Counted from the first letter of the stretch, positions 1 to 7,484 are shown. The stretch is 12,292 nucleotides of DNA from Betaproteobacteria bacterium (GCA_016867955.1 VGIE01000028.1:1-12292); one strand, 5' to 3'. Notes: generated from the letters alone by a model not told the origin. Made by a program: numbers and translations.

Positions 1-621
1 CGTGGCATCGGAATCCACGCGATAGGTGCGGCCGGGCGCGATCACCTTGATCGGCGGTCGGTGCTGTCGCGCATAGCGCACCTGCATCGGGCTGGTGTGC
101 GTGCGCAGCAGCAGGGGCAGGCCCGCGGCATCGCGGGCATCCACGTAAAACGTGTCCTGCATGGAGCGCGCCGGATGGTTCTCAGGATTGTTCAATGCCG
201 TGAAGTTGTACCAGTCGGTCTCGATCTCAGGACCGTCGGCGATGTCGAATCCGATGGAGCCGAAGATGGCCTCGATCCGCTGCCAGGTGCGCATGACCGG
301 GTGGATGCCGCCCTGGCCCGGGCGGCGACCGGGGAGCGTAACGTCGAGGGATTCTTCGCCAAGCCGGACGTCCATCGACGCTGCAGCGATGCCGGCACGC
401 CGCGCAACCAGCGCAGCCTCGATGCGGTCCTTGACGGCATTGATGCGCGCACCGGCTTCACGGCGTGCTTCGGGTGGAAGCTTGCCCAGGCCCTTCAGCG
501 CCTCGGATACGACGCCGGATTTGCCGAGGTAGCGAGCCTTGATGCGCTCGAGTTCGGCAGCATCGGCCGTTCCTTCGAACTCCGAACTGGCCTGTGCAGC
601 GAGCGCGTCGAGGTCTTGCAT
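1..621 (-). CDS. pheS: Phenylalanyl-tRNA synthetase alpha subunit, 3' part beyond the window
   Basis: Charges tRNA-Phe with phenylalanine as part of the cytoplasmic alpha2-beta2 enzyme. The 207 visible codons run open to the left edge, so roughly the N-terminal 60% of a usual 330-350 aa protein is present. The N-terminus (MQDLDALAAQA) and the Lys/Arg/Ala-rich segment up to about residue 90 match the coiled-coil arm that grips tRNA. The class II catalytic core follows, with the recognisable stretches FGSIGFDIADGPEIE, NFTALNNPENHPAR and the start of motif 2 (APGRTYRVDSDAT) at the break. The ATG at 621 is chosen because it gives the family N-terminus; no clear Shine-Dalgarno sequence precedes it (CGCAATCC before ATG). 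It is the last visible gene of the thrS-infC-rpmI-rplT-pheS series, 123 nt after rplT. pheT would be expected next, outside the window. Confidence 0.96.
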   Translation of the reverse strand, partial: MQDLDALAAQASSEFEGTADAAELERIKARYLGKSGVVSEALKGLGKLPPEARREAGARINAVKDRIEAALVARRAGIAAASMDVRLGEESLDVTLPGRRPGQGGIHPVMRTWQRIEAIFGSIGFDIADGPEIETDWYNFTALNNPENHPARSMQDTFYVDARDAAGLPLLLRTHTSPMQVRYARQHRPPIKVIAPGRTYRVDSDAT

Positions 622-744
622 GGATTGCGGAATTCAGGTGATTGCAGGAAACGCGGGCTTCCGGATTGCCGACGGCGCAGGGCGCGGGCTGTGCCCTCCA
701 CGCTGCCCGGGACTGCCGCAATGACCACGTCGCCTGCGTCTGCC

Positions 745-1107
745 TCAGTTGGCGCCGAGTTTGGCCTTCGCCTGACTGGCGATTTTGGCGAATGCGAGCT
801 TGTCGGCAACAGCGAGGTCGGCCAGAACCTTGCGGTCGATCTCGATGCAGGCCTTCTTCAACCCGTTCATCAGCACGCTGTAGCTCATGCCGAGCTCGCG
901 GGCCGCTGCGTTGATGCGGGCAATCCACAGGGCGCGGAACTGGCGTTTGCGCTGGCGGCGGTCGCGATAGGCATACTGCCCCGCCTTCATCACGGCTTCC
1001 TTGGCGATGCGGAACACGTTGCCGCGACGACCGCGAAACCCCTTGGCTGCAGCAATGACCTTCTTGTGCCTTGCGCGCGCCGTTACACCACGTTTGACTC
1101 TTGGCAT
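745..1107 (-). CDS. rplT: Ribosomal protein bL20
   Basis: Large-subunit protein needed early in 50S assembly, where it binds 23S rRNA. The 120 aa product is at the usual length (117-120). It shows the family N-terminus MPRVKRGVTARARHKK, the basic stretch AKGFRGRRGNVFR, and the conserved segments AYRDRRQRKRQFRALWI and NAAARELGMSYS. The basic N-terminal tail is about 60 residues and a globular C-terminal part follows. The start is fixed by TAAGGAGAAGCC before ATG, a near-perfect Shine-Dalgarno sequence that begins inside the rpmI stop codon. The gene lies 9 nt after rpmI, so the two are surely cotranscribed and probably coupled. In E. coli bL20 represses rpmI-rplT translation by binding the leader mRNA; whether that holds here is inference. 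Confidence 0.98.
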   Translation of the reverse strand: MPRVKRGVTARARHKKVIAAAKGFRGRRGNVFRIAKEAVMKAGQYAYRDRRQRKRQFRALWIARINAAARELGMSYSVLMNGLKKACIEIDRKVLADLAVADKLAFAKIASQAKAKLGAN

Positions 1108-1116
1108 GGCTTCTCC

Positions 1117-1314
1117 TTACGCGTAGGGCATCATGGCGCGCACAGCGCGCATATTGGTGGCATCGACTTGCGTGGTGCCGCGCAGCTGACGCTTCCGCTT
1201 GGTGGTCTTCTTAGTCAGGATATGGCGCAGAAAGGCCTTTGAGCGCTTGACACCGCCGCTCCCCTGGACCGTAAAGCGCTTGGCGGCGCTCTTCTTGGTC
1301 TTCATCTTGGGCAT
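1117..1314 (-). CDS. rpmI: Ribosomal protein bL35
   Basis: Small, very basic protein of the 50S subunit. The 65 aa product has the usual length and the family pattern: MPKMKTKKSAAKRF at the N-terminus, then a Gly/Lys stretch, then KRKRQLRG, and a C-terminus rich in Arg and Met. The start ATG is preceded by ACGGAGTTGTC, a good Shine-Dalgarno at 5 nt spacing. It follows infC by 119 nt (1315-1433), a gap that carries RNA structure discussed under a separate entry, and precedes rplT by 9 nt. Confidence 0.97.
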   Translation of the reverse strand: MPKMKTKKSAAKRFTVQGSGGVKRSKAFLRHILTKKTTKRKRQLRGTTQVDATNMRAVRAMMPYA

Positions 1315-1364
1315 GACAACTCCGTTATGACATCGCGCCGGGTGGCCCCCTTCGGGAGCGCTTC

Positions 1365-1394
1365 AAAAACCGTCGGCACAACTTGATTTGCGCC
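1365..1394 (-). promoter_or_regulatory. Hairpin with T-run in the infC-rpmI gap (possible attenuator or bL20 leader)
   Basis: On the minus strand GGCGCAA (1394-1388) pairs with TTGTGCC (1381-1375), seven pairs with one G-U, around the loop ATCAAG. After GACGG comes TTTTT (1369-1365). The five-base gap between stem and T-run makes it a weak terminator by the usual rules. A second small hairpin, GCTCCCGAAGGGGGC (1360-1346), lies just downstream, before the rpmI Shine-Dalgarno. This is where the E. coli operon carries its bL20-responsive leader, so a regulatory role is plausible. The identity with that leader is not shown by sequence alone. Confidence 0.35.
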
Positions 1395-1433
1395 AGCCCT
1401 CGTGCGCCCTCTACAAGCCTGGGCGCCCTGGCA

Positions 1434-1985
1434 TCAACTGCTGGCGGCACTGCCGGCAAGGGATTTCTTGCCTTTCTTCGGGGCCAGCACCATGACCAGT
1501 TGCCGGCCTTCCATCTTCGGATACTGCTCCACCACACTGTAGGGCTCCAGATCCGTGCGTACGCGCTCAATCAGCCGTATGCCGAATTCCTGGTGCGCCA
1601 TTTCGCGGCCGCGGTAGCGCAAGGTCACCTTGGCCTTGTCGCCCTCGTCAAGAAACTTGATGAGGTTGCGAAGCTTGATCTTGTAGTCCCCCTCGTCAGT
1701 ACCCGGCCGGAACTTCACTTCCTTGACCTGGATCTGCTTCTGCTTCTGCTTGGCTTCATGGGCCTTCTTGGCCTCGCGGTACTTGAACTTCCCGAAGTCC
1801 ATCATCTTGCAGACAGGGGGCTGGGCCGTTGGCGCGATTTCCACCAGATCGACCTCGGCTTCGTCGGCCATTCTCATGGCCTGGCTGATGGGCACGATGC
1901 CCAACTGCTCACCTTCTTGACCTACCAGTCGCACTTCAGGTGCGGTGATCTCCCCGTTCAAGCGCTGCGATTTCTCAGTGGCGAT
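1434..1985 (-). CDS. infC: Translation initiation factor IF-3, ATC start codon
   Basis: Binds the 30S subunit, prevents premature joining of 50S and proofreads the initiator tRNA and start codon. The 183 aa product contains the N-domain signature (RLNGEITAPEVRLV, GEQLGIV), the VDLVEIAP and PVCKMMDFGK segments, a Lys/Gln-rich linker near residues 85-105, and the C-domain FRPGTDEGDY, GDKAKVTLRYRGREMAH and MEGRQLVMVLAPKKGKK. No ATG lies in a suitable place: translating from TTG at 1961 would cut off conserved N-terminal residues. ATC at 1985 gives ATC-GCC-ACT-GAG-AAA-TCG-CAG-CGC ahead of it and has AAAGGA 8 nt upstream. An AUU or similar start is the known basis of IF-3 autoregulation in E. coli, so ATC is preferred. 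The gene begins 27 nt after thrS, in the same frame. Confidence 0.95.
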   Translation of the reverse strand: MATEKSQRLNGEITAPEVRLVGQEGEQLGIVPISQAMRMADEAEVDLVEIAPTAQPPVCKMMDFGKFKYREAKKAHEAKQKQKQIQVKEVKFRPGTDEGDYKIKLRNLIKFLDEGDKAKVTLRYRGREMAHQEFGIRLIERVRTDLEPYSVVEQYPKMEGRQLVMVLAPKKGKKSLAGSAASS

Positions 1986-2012
1986 GTTCAGTGTCCTTTG
2001 AAAATTAAAAAA

Positions 2013-3926
2013 TCAGGCCGTCCGGCCCGCAATGGCCTCCTTGCGGAGGCGCTCTGTGAAGTCGCCCAGGCTCATCTGCCCAAGGTCTTCCCCACCGCGG
2101 ACGCGCACGGCCACCCTGTTTGCCGCCTTTTCCTTGTCACCGATGACCAGCAGGTAAGGCAGCTTCTGAATGCTATGTTCCCGGATTTTATAGGTTATTT
2201 TCTCATTCCTCAAGTCCGCCTCGGCACGAAATCCGTCGCGGCGCAGGCTCTCGGCGATGCCGGCGGTGTATTCGGCCTGCCCCTCAGAGATATTCAGGAC
2301 GGCAACCTGGAGCGGCGCCAGCCAGGCCGGCAGGGCTCCGGCGTAGTTTTCAAGCAATATTCCGATGAATCGCTCCATCGAGCCGACAATGGCCCGGTGC
2401 AGCATCACCGGGACCTTGCGGGTGTTGTCCTCCGCGACATATTCCGCGCCCAGCCGCTCGGGCATCGAGAAATCGACCTGGATGGTGCCGCACTGCCAAA
2501 CCCTGCCTATCGAGTCCTTGAGGGAAAACTCGATTTTGGGACCGTAAAAGGCGCCTTCGCCCTTCAATTCCGACCACGCCACCCCAGCCGCATCGAGGGC
2601 ATGCGAGAGCGCGCCCTCGGCCTTGGCCCAGACCTCATCGGACCCGACTCGCTTCGGTGGCCGGGTCGACAGCTTGTAGAGGATTTCCCTGAAGCCAAAG
2701 TTCGCGTAGACCTGCTGCAGGATGGCGATGAACTTCGCCACCTCCGGCTGGATCTGGTCTTCCGTACAGAAGATATGACCGTCGTCTTGGGTGAAGCCGC
2801 GGATTCGCATGATCCCGTGCAGCGCCCCCGACGGTTCGTTGCGGTGGCAGGACCCGAACTCGCCATAGCGCAGCGGCAGGTCGCGATAGCTGCGCAATCC
2901 CTTGTTGAAGATCTGCACATGTCCCGGGCAATTCATCGGCTTGATCGCGTAGTCGCGGTTCTCCGATTGCGTCGTGAACATATTCTCCTTGTAGTTCTCC
3001 CAGTGGCCAGACTTCTCCCACAAGCTGCGGTCGAGGATCTGCGGGCAGCGCACCTCGGCATAGCCGTTGTCGCGATAGACCCGCCGCATGTACTGCTCGA
3101 TCTCCTGCCACAGCGCCCAGCCCTTCGGATGCCAGAAGATCATCCCCGGGGCCTCCTCTTGCACATGAAACAGGTCCAGTTGCGTGCCCAGGCGCCGGTG
3201 GTCGCGCTTCTCGGCCTCCTCCAGCATGTGCAGGTAAGCATCCTGCTCGTCCTTCTTTGGCCATGCCGTGCCATAGATTCGCTGCAGCATTTCGTTCTTC
3301 GCGTCGCCGCGCCAGTAGGCGCCGGCCACCTTTATGAGCTTGAAGACCCGGAGCTTGCCCGTGGACGGCACGTGGGGTCCGCGGCACAGGTCGATGAAAT
3401 CCCCCTCCCTGTAGAGCGAAACGTCCTCCCCTGCGGGAATCGAGGCGATGATCTCGGCCTTGTAGTGCTCGCCGATCGACTTGAAGTAGTCCACGGCCTT
3501 GTCGCGCGGCCAGACTTCACGCACCACGGGCAGGTCCCTCCTGGCCAGTTCCGCCATCTTCTTCTCGATGGCGGCCAGGTCCTCCGGCGTAAACGGCCGC
3601 TTGTAGGAGAGGTCGTAGTAGAAGCCGTTTTCGATCACCGGACCGATCGTCACCTGCGCGTCCGGGAGCAGCGACTTCACCGCGTAGGCCAGTAGGTGCG
3701 CCGTCGAGTGGCGCAGGATGTCCACGCCTTCGGCATCCCGATCGGTGACGATCGCCACCTTCGCATCGCGGTCGATGACAAAGGACGTATCGACCAACTG
3801 GGAGTCCACGCGCCCAGCGAGCGCCGCCTTGGCGAGGCCCGCGCCGATGCTCGCGGCAACGTCGGCCACGCTGACTGGCGCTGCATAGCTCCGTACGGAG
3901 CCGTCAGGCAGGGTGATGTTGATCAT
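2013..3926 (-). CDS. thrS: Threonyl-tRNA synthetase
   Basis: Attaches threonine to tRNA-Thr and clears mischarged serine. The 637 aa product matches the family length (E. coli 642). Order of domains: TGS (about 1-61), editing domain with the HxxxH pair H73/H77 and C181/H185, class II catalytic core with zinc ligands C333 (PMNCPGH), H384 (DDGHIFC) and H510, then the anticodon-binding domain from about residue 535 (DLRNEKITYKIREH). All catalytic and editing residues I checked are present. The ATG at 3926 is chosen over an in-frame GTG at 3938 because GGAG lies 6 nt before the ATG, and because the TGS domain then starts MINITLPDGS as expected. It is the first gene of the translation operon and lies about 65 nt beyond a terminator, so its promoter must be in that gap or overlap the hairpin; none is obvious. 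Confidence 0.98.
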   Translation of the reverse strand: MINITLPDGSVRSYAAPVSVADVAASIGAGLAKAALAGRVDSQLVDTSFVIDRDAKVAIVTDRDAEGVDILRHSTAHLLAYAVKSLLPDAQVTIGPVIENGFYYDLSYKRPFTPEDLAAIEKKMAELARRDLPVVREVWPRDKAVDYFKSIGEHYKAEIIASIPAGEDVSLYREGDFIDLCRGPHVPSTGKLRVFKLIKVAGAYWRGDAKNEMLQRIYGTAWPKKDEQDAYLHMLEEAEKRDHRRLGTQLDLFHVQEEAPGMIFWHPKGWALWQEIEQYMRRVYRDNGYAEVRCPQILDRSLWEKSGHWENYKENMFTTQSENRDYAIKPMNCPGHVQIFNKGLRSYRDLPLRYGEFGSCHRNEPSGALHGIMRIRGFTQDDGHIFCTEDQIQPEVAKFIAILQQVYANFGFREILYKLSTRPPKRVGSDEVWAKAEGALSHALDAAGVAWSELKGEGAFYGPKIEFSLKDSIGRVWQCGTIQVDFSMPERLGAEYVAEDNTRKVPVMLHRAIVGSMERFIGILLENYAGALPAWLAPLQVAVLNISEGQAEYTAGIAESLRRDGFRAEADLRNEKITYKIREHSIQKLPYLLVIGDKEKAANRVAVRVRGGEDLGQMSLGDFTERLRKEAIAGRTA

Positions 3927-3990
3927 CAGGAACTCCACGCAAGTTGCGCCCGCTTACGCGCGCGCCGATTGATTGGCCGAAATGCGGGCG
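3927..3990 (-). other. thrS leader with an inverted repeat
   Basis: Between the terminator T-run and thrS, the 7-bp arms CGCCCGC (3990-3984, minus strand) and GCGGGCG (3953-3947) could pair around a 30-nt loop rich in GC and CG. In E. coli thrS is autoregulated through a structured operator that imitates tRNA-Thr. This element is in the right place but I see no anticodon-like loop, and a repeat this short can be chance in such a G+C-rich region. Confidence 0.2.
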
Positions 3991-4020
3991 AAAAAAAAGT
4001 GCGGTCAGGCCGCACTTTTT
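3991..4020 (-). terminator. Intrinsic terminator after tRNA-Val (potentially bidirectional)
   Basis: GTGCGG pairs with CCGCAC around a five-base loop, and the stem is prolonged by A/T pairs. On the minus strand it ends in eight T residues (complement of 3991-3998); on the plus strand in five T residues (4016-4020). It therefore ends transcripts coming from tRNA-Val before thrS, and could also work in the other direction. Confidence 0.88.
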
Positions 4021-4208
4021 CCCAGACTCGAAAAGGACAACCCGACTAATGGCTGTTGCTGGTGAACGTCCGAGTTCGCGGTGTCATAACGCTTGCCCTT
4101 TCCGGTACCACACCCCTGTTCGGGAAATCCGCTGCAGGCGGGGTCGAAGCCACCATTCCTGCACCGTGTCGGACGCATTGACCGTTGCCGCCGCAGTGTC
4201 CGGGGAGT
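4021..4208. other. 188-nt spacer between tRNA-Val and its terminator
   Basis: No gene, promoter or clear repeat was seen here. An open frame (4005-4253, minus) overlaps the tRNA and shows no protein character. If the tRNA transcript runs to the terminator at 3991-4020 it would carry a trailer of about 190 nt. Confidence 0.5.
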
Positions 4209-4285
4209 TGGTAGGCGCGATTGGATTCGAACCAACGACCCCCACCATGTCAAGGTGATGCTCTAACCAACTGAGCTACGCGCCT
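4209..4285 (-). tRNA. tRNA-Val (GAC anticodon), CCA encoded
   Basis: A full cloverleaf can be drawn on the minus strand. The acceptor is AGGCGCG with CGCGCCT, followed by discriminator A and an encoded CCA (4211-4209). The D-arm is GCTCAGTTGGTTAGAGC. The anticodon stem and loop is TCACC-TTGACAT-GGTGG with anticodon GAC, the five-base variable loop GGGTC is followed by the T-arm GTTGG-TTCGAAT-CCAAT. It resembles the E. coli tRNA-Val(GAC) closely in the D-arm and anticodon arm. The length of 77 nt including CCA is standard. It reads valine codons GUC and GUU. Confidence 0.96.
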
Positions 4286-4297
4286 AGAAGCTCTTGA

Positions 4298-4326
4298 ATA
4301 TTAGCTGAATTCAGTCCCGGGCACAA
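4298..4326 (-). promoter_or_regulatory. Candidate sigma70 promoter of tRNA-Val
   Basis: On the minus strand TTGTGC (4326-4321) and TAATAT (4303-4298) are 17 nt apart, placing the start of transcription near 4291, about 6 nt before the tRNA 5' end. The match is moderate (3/6 and 4/6), but position and spacing are right. Confidence 0.5.
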
Positions 4327-4373
4327 ACACCCTGCCGGCGCTGGACGGCCGCCACAGCGGCTGCACCCCGGTA

Positions 4374-4745
4374 TCAACCGCCCCAGGCCTTGGTTTTCGA
4401 ATCGTAGGTATAGGGTTTCATCGTGAAAACCACGTTCGGGCAGCTCAGCGTGTACTCCGCGCCCGACAGCTTGTGGGCCATCACCTCCCCTCCCGGGCAC
4501 TTGCTGACCGCAGGCACGAACTTGGGCGCCAGCTTGTCCAGTGAGTCGGGGTAGTTGCCGCCCTCCCCCTTGAACTTCGAAAGCGCCTGAACCATGCTCA
4601 TCCCGCGCGTTTCGGTGATGAGCACATTCTTTTCCCCCTCGGTATAGCGGTCAAGTGCGACTTAGCCGATCGCGAGCAACACCGTTATCACCACCAGCAC
4701 AATGACCTGTCCCTTGCCTTGCTTCGTTGCCTGGATCTCCGCCAT
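4374..4745 (-). pseudogene. Type IV pilin-like / pseudopilin-like protein, broken by an in-frame TAA
   Basis: Reading from ATG at 4745 gives a short polar N-terminus (MAEIQATKQGKGQ), then a hydrophobic helix (VIVLVVITVLLAIG, residues 14-27), then TAA at codon 28 (4664-4662). The same frame continues without another stop for 95 codons: VALDRYTEGEKNVL, then a segment with NYPDSLDKLAPKFVPAVSKCP and LSCPN, ending KAWGG. One membrane helix next to a small globular part with a YPxSLxxLxPxFxP pattern and two cysteines resembles pilin-like proteins. The usual prepilin G-F/E cleavage site is not seen, so membership is an inference. A single base change in codon 28 would restore a 123-residue protein. 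GGGGGCGG precedes the ATG as a weak ribosome site. Alternatives are a sequencing error, or translation of only the soluble part from a GTG or TTG. It lies between recN (86 nt upstream) and tRNA-Val. Confidence 0.72.
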
Positions 4746-4831
4746 ACCGCCCCCGTAATCATTCGTAATTTGGATGACGAGGCGATTCTCGCATTTTTCG
4801 CCCCGATGATGCGAATTCACGCATTCGCTGG

Positions 4832-6490
4832 TCAGCGCGTCTTCAGGAGCTCACTTGCATGCCGCCGTGTCGCCGCCGTGATCTCGAGCCCGCCGATCAT
4901 GCGCGCGACTTCCTCGACCCGCGCCTGCCCTGCAAGCACCTCGACGACACTCCTCACCTGGTCGCCGTCGTTGCGCTTGCTCACAGACCATTGTTCGGTG
5001 GCCTGTGCCGCCACCTGCCCCAGGTGCGTGACGCACAGCACCTGCCGTCGTTCGCCCAGCGCTCGCAATTTCTGCCCCACGATTTCGGCAACCCCCCCGC
5101 CAATGCCGGCATCGACCTCGTCGAAGATGAGCGTCCCGACAGCCGCTGCCTTGCTGGCGACGACCTGGATCGCCAGGCTGATGCGGGACACTTCGCCACC
5201 GGAGGCGACCCTGGCCAGCGGCTGGGGTTCCGCGCCAACATTGGCAGCAACCAGGAACTCGACCTGCTCGTCGCCGCCCGCGCTGCCGTCGGCGAGCGGC
5301 CGCAGCACAATATCGAAGCGCGCCCCGGCCATGGCCAGCTCCCTCATGGCAGACGTCACCTCGCGGCCGAGCTTGGCCGCGGCCTTGCGACGGCCCTCCG
5401 TCAGCTTGTGTGCCAGTTGACGGTATCGGTCGGAGGCCCGTTGTTCTTCCCGGGCCATGGCCTCTGCATCGGATGCCTGATCGAGTTCGGCGAGGCGCGC
5501 TCTCGCGGCGGCCAGCGCCTCCGGAAGCGCCTCAGGCCGGACGCGGAACTTGCGCGCCGCCCCGTGCAGCGCCTCCACGCGCAGCTCAAGTTCCTGCAGG
5601 CGGCGCGGGTCGAGGTCCACACGCTCGGCGTACTGCCGAAGACCGGACACCGCCTCGTTCATCTGCGCCTCGGCGCCATCCAGAAGCGCAACGAAGTCCT
5701 GCAGTGCCGGATCGTACGTCACCAGTGCCCGCAAGCGCGAAACAGCGGCGGCAAGCACCGACCCGGCGGAGGACTCCGATTCGGACAGCGCGTCCACGGC
5801 AGCACTCGCGCCCTCGATCAGGCTGGCGGCGTGCGCAAGCCTTGATTGCTCGGCCTGAACCTGCTCCCATTCCCCGGCGGCAGGTGCGAGGCGCGTCAGT
5901 TCATCAACCTGCCACAGCAACTGGTCACGCTCGGCGTTTAGGGCCAGCGAGTTCCTTTCCTGCTCGGCACGCGCCTGCACAAGGCGTCGCCAGGATCGGT
6001 AGGCATCCCCCACTTCTGCCGCCGCTTCCGCAAGGCCACCCTGTGCATCGAGGATCTGCCGCTGCGCGTCCGCCCGCAGCAGGGACTGGTGCGCATGCTG
6101 GCCGTGGATGTCCACCAGCGCGTCTCCTGCCTGCCGCAACTGTACAAGCGTTGCCGCGTGACCGTTGATCAGTCCGCGGGAGCGCCCGCTGCGCTCGACA
6201 ATGCGGCGCATCACCAGCTGCCCCGGGTCGCCCTCAAGCGCCTGCTCGCGCAGCCATGCCTGCAAGGCCGCATCGTTGTCGATCACGAATTCCGCAGTCA
6301 CGTCGGCTCGTTCGCGTCCCGTGCGCACGACGCTGGCATCGGCGCGCTCGCCCAGCGTCAGCGCCAGCGCGTCGATCAGTATGGACTTCCCCGCCCCGGT
6401 TTCCCCGGTAAGCACGGTAAACCCGCGCTGAAACTCGAGTTCCAGCCGGTCGACAATGGCGAAATCGCGGATTGCTAGGCGGAGCAGCAC
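4832..6490 (-). CDS. recN: DNA repair protein RecN
   Basis: SMC-like ATPase that acts in recombinational repair of double-strand breaks, holding DNA ends or sister chromatids near RecA. The 552 aa length equals the family's (E. coli 553). N-terminal ATP-binding half: Walker A GETGAGKS at residues 29-36 within FTVLTGETGAGKSILIDAL. The middle (about 150-370) is helical, Ala/Leu/Glu/Arg-rich coiled coil. C-terminal half: ABC signature SGGEVSR from residue 430, Walker B LIFDEVDAGIGG near 454-465, and the switch region CVTHLGQVAAQA. The start is GTG at 6490, which gives the family N-terminus LLRLAIRDFAIVD; no ATG is available in frame nearby. It lies 112 nt after nadK, likely in the same transcript. 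No LexA box of the CTGT-N8-ACAG type was seen upstream, although recN is SOS-controlled in E. coli. Confidence 0.97.
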   Translation of the reverse strand: MLLRLAIRDFAIVDRLELEFQRGFTVLTGETGAGKSILIDALALTLGERADASVVRTGRERADVTAEFVIDNDAALQAWLREQALEGDPGQLVMRRIVERSGRSRGLINGHAATLVQLRQAGDALVDIHGQHAHQSLLRADAQRQILDAQGGLAEAAAEVGDAYRSWRRLVQARAEQERNSLALNAERDQLLWQVDELTRLAPAAGEWEQVQAEQSRLAHAASLIEGASAAVDALSESESSAGSVLAAAVSRLRALVTYDPALQDFVALLDGAEAQMNEAVSGLRQYAERVDLDPRRLQELELRVEALHGAARKFRVRPEALPEALAAARARLAELDQASDAEAMAREEQRASDRYRQLAHKLTEGRRKAAAKLGREVTSAMRELAMAGARFDIVLRPLADGSAGGDEQVEFLVAANVGAEPQPLARVASGGEVSRISLAIQVVASKAAAVGTLIFDEVDAGIGGGVAEIVGQKLRALGERRQVLCVTHLGQVAAQATEQWSVSKRNDGDQVRSVVEVLAGQARVEEVARMIGGLEITAATRRHASELLKTR

Positions 6491-6602
6491 TGTTCTGGTC
6501 GCATCTGTGAATCGTGATTTTCCAAACCCCTAACGCGCTGACACCGCGCCTGGAAGACAGAAGCGCCGGCGCGAGCCCCCCCGCCGCCGCGTCCCAAGAC
6601 GC

Positions 6603-7472
6603 CTACAGCGCCTCGCTCCAGTGCAGTTTCTCGCGCAGCATGGCGAAGTAGCTGTAACCCGGCGGATGCACGAACCGGATCGTGTGCGGCGCGCGGCTGA
6701 TCACGACCTGCGTTCCCTCGTTCAGGTCACCCTGCAGTTGCCCGTCATAATGCAGTCGCGCGTCGAGTGCGCGCTTGAGCGTGATCTCGATCACCGAATC
6801 GTCGCTGACCGTGATCGGGCGGTTCGACAGGGTATGCGGGCAAATCGGCACCAGCGCGAAACCCGGCACCCCGGGCTGCAGGATCGGCCCGTTCGACGAC
6901 AAGGCATAGGCGGTTGATCCGGTGGGCGTCGAGACGATCAGTCCGTCCGACCGAAGGTCGTATACGAACTCACCGTTGATGTGAACGAGAAACTCGATCA
7001 TGCGGCCGACCGCACCCTTGTTCACCACCACGTCGTTGAGCGCGAGTGTCGAGAAGACCGTGGCGCCATCCCGGCGCACGTTCAGGGACAATAACGTCCG
7101 GTCTTCGCGGGAATAGTCCCCATCCAGAATGCGGCCGAGCATCTCGAGCATGCGGTCGGCGGCAATGTCGGTCATGAACCCGAGCCGCCCCTGATTGACT
7201 CCCACCAACGGCACCCCCGAAGTCGCCAGGTTACGCGCGGCGTGCAGCATGCTGCCGTCACCGCCCAGCACCACCGCCAGGTCGGCCCTGGCGCCGATCG
7301 CTGCAAGATCCGCCGTCGGGAACACCGTCAAACCGCAGGAAATGGCCGTGTGCTCTTCCAGCAGCACCTCGCAACCGCGTGACTTGAGGTAATTTCCCAG
7401 AGTCACGAAGGCCTCGCCGCTCTGGCGCGTGTTGTAGCGCCCGAAGAGGGCCAGGGTCTTGAAAGATCGCAT
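6603..7472 (-). CDS. nadK: NAD kinase
   Basis: Phosphorylates NAD to NADP in the cytoplasm. From ATG at 7472 the product is 289 aa, within the usual range. Motifs: GGDGS at 70-74 (phosphate-binding, catalytic Asp), NDVVV at 146-150, and DGLIVSTPTGSTAY at 176-189, all intact, followed by the beta-rich C-terminal NAD-binding domain. An ATG three codons upstream (7481) is also possible (292 aa). I prefer 7472 because MRSFKTLALFGRY fits the betaproteobacterial family N-terminus and because a TATGAT -10 box would put the transcript start inside the longer form. Neither start has a strong Shine-Dalgarno. The gene is divergent from hrcA and is followed by recN. Confidence 0.97.
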   Translation of the reverse strand: MRSFKTLALFGRYNTRQSGEAFVTLGNYLKSRGCEVLLEEHTAISCGLTVFPTADLAAIGARADLAVVLGGDGSMLHAARNLATSGVPLVGVNQGRLGFMTDIAADRMLEMLGRILDGDYSREDRTLLSLNVRRDGATVFSTLALNDVVVNKGAVGRMIEFLVHINGEFVYDLRSDGLIVSTPTGSTAYALSSNGPILQPGVPGFALVPICPHTLSNRPITVSDDSVIEITLKRALDARLHYDGQLQGDLNEGTQVVISRAPHTIRFVHPPGYSYFAMLREKLHWSEAL

Positions 7473-7484
7473 GGAGATCATTAG

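Noticed and set aside
61..1242. A 393-codon open frame on the plus strand
   Set aside because: Antisense to pheS, rplT and rpmI, all of which are recognised by sequence.
1383..3695. A 770-codon open frame on the plus strand
   Set aside because: It lies antisense to infC and thrS, both certain from conserved motifs. Long antisense frames are common in G+C-rich genes, and the translation shows no protein family.
4005..4253. An 82-codon frame on the minus strand near tRNA-Val
   Set aside because: It begins inside the tRNA and runs into the terminator stem; the translation looks random.
4859..5845. A 328-codon plus-strand frame across recN
   Set aside because: A mirror of the recN codon pattern; RecN motifs on the other strand decide the matter.
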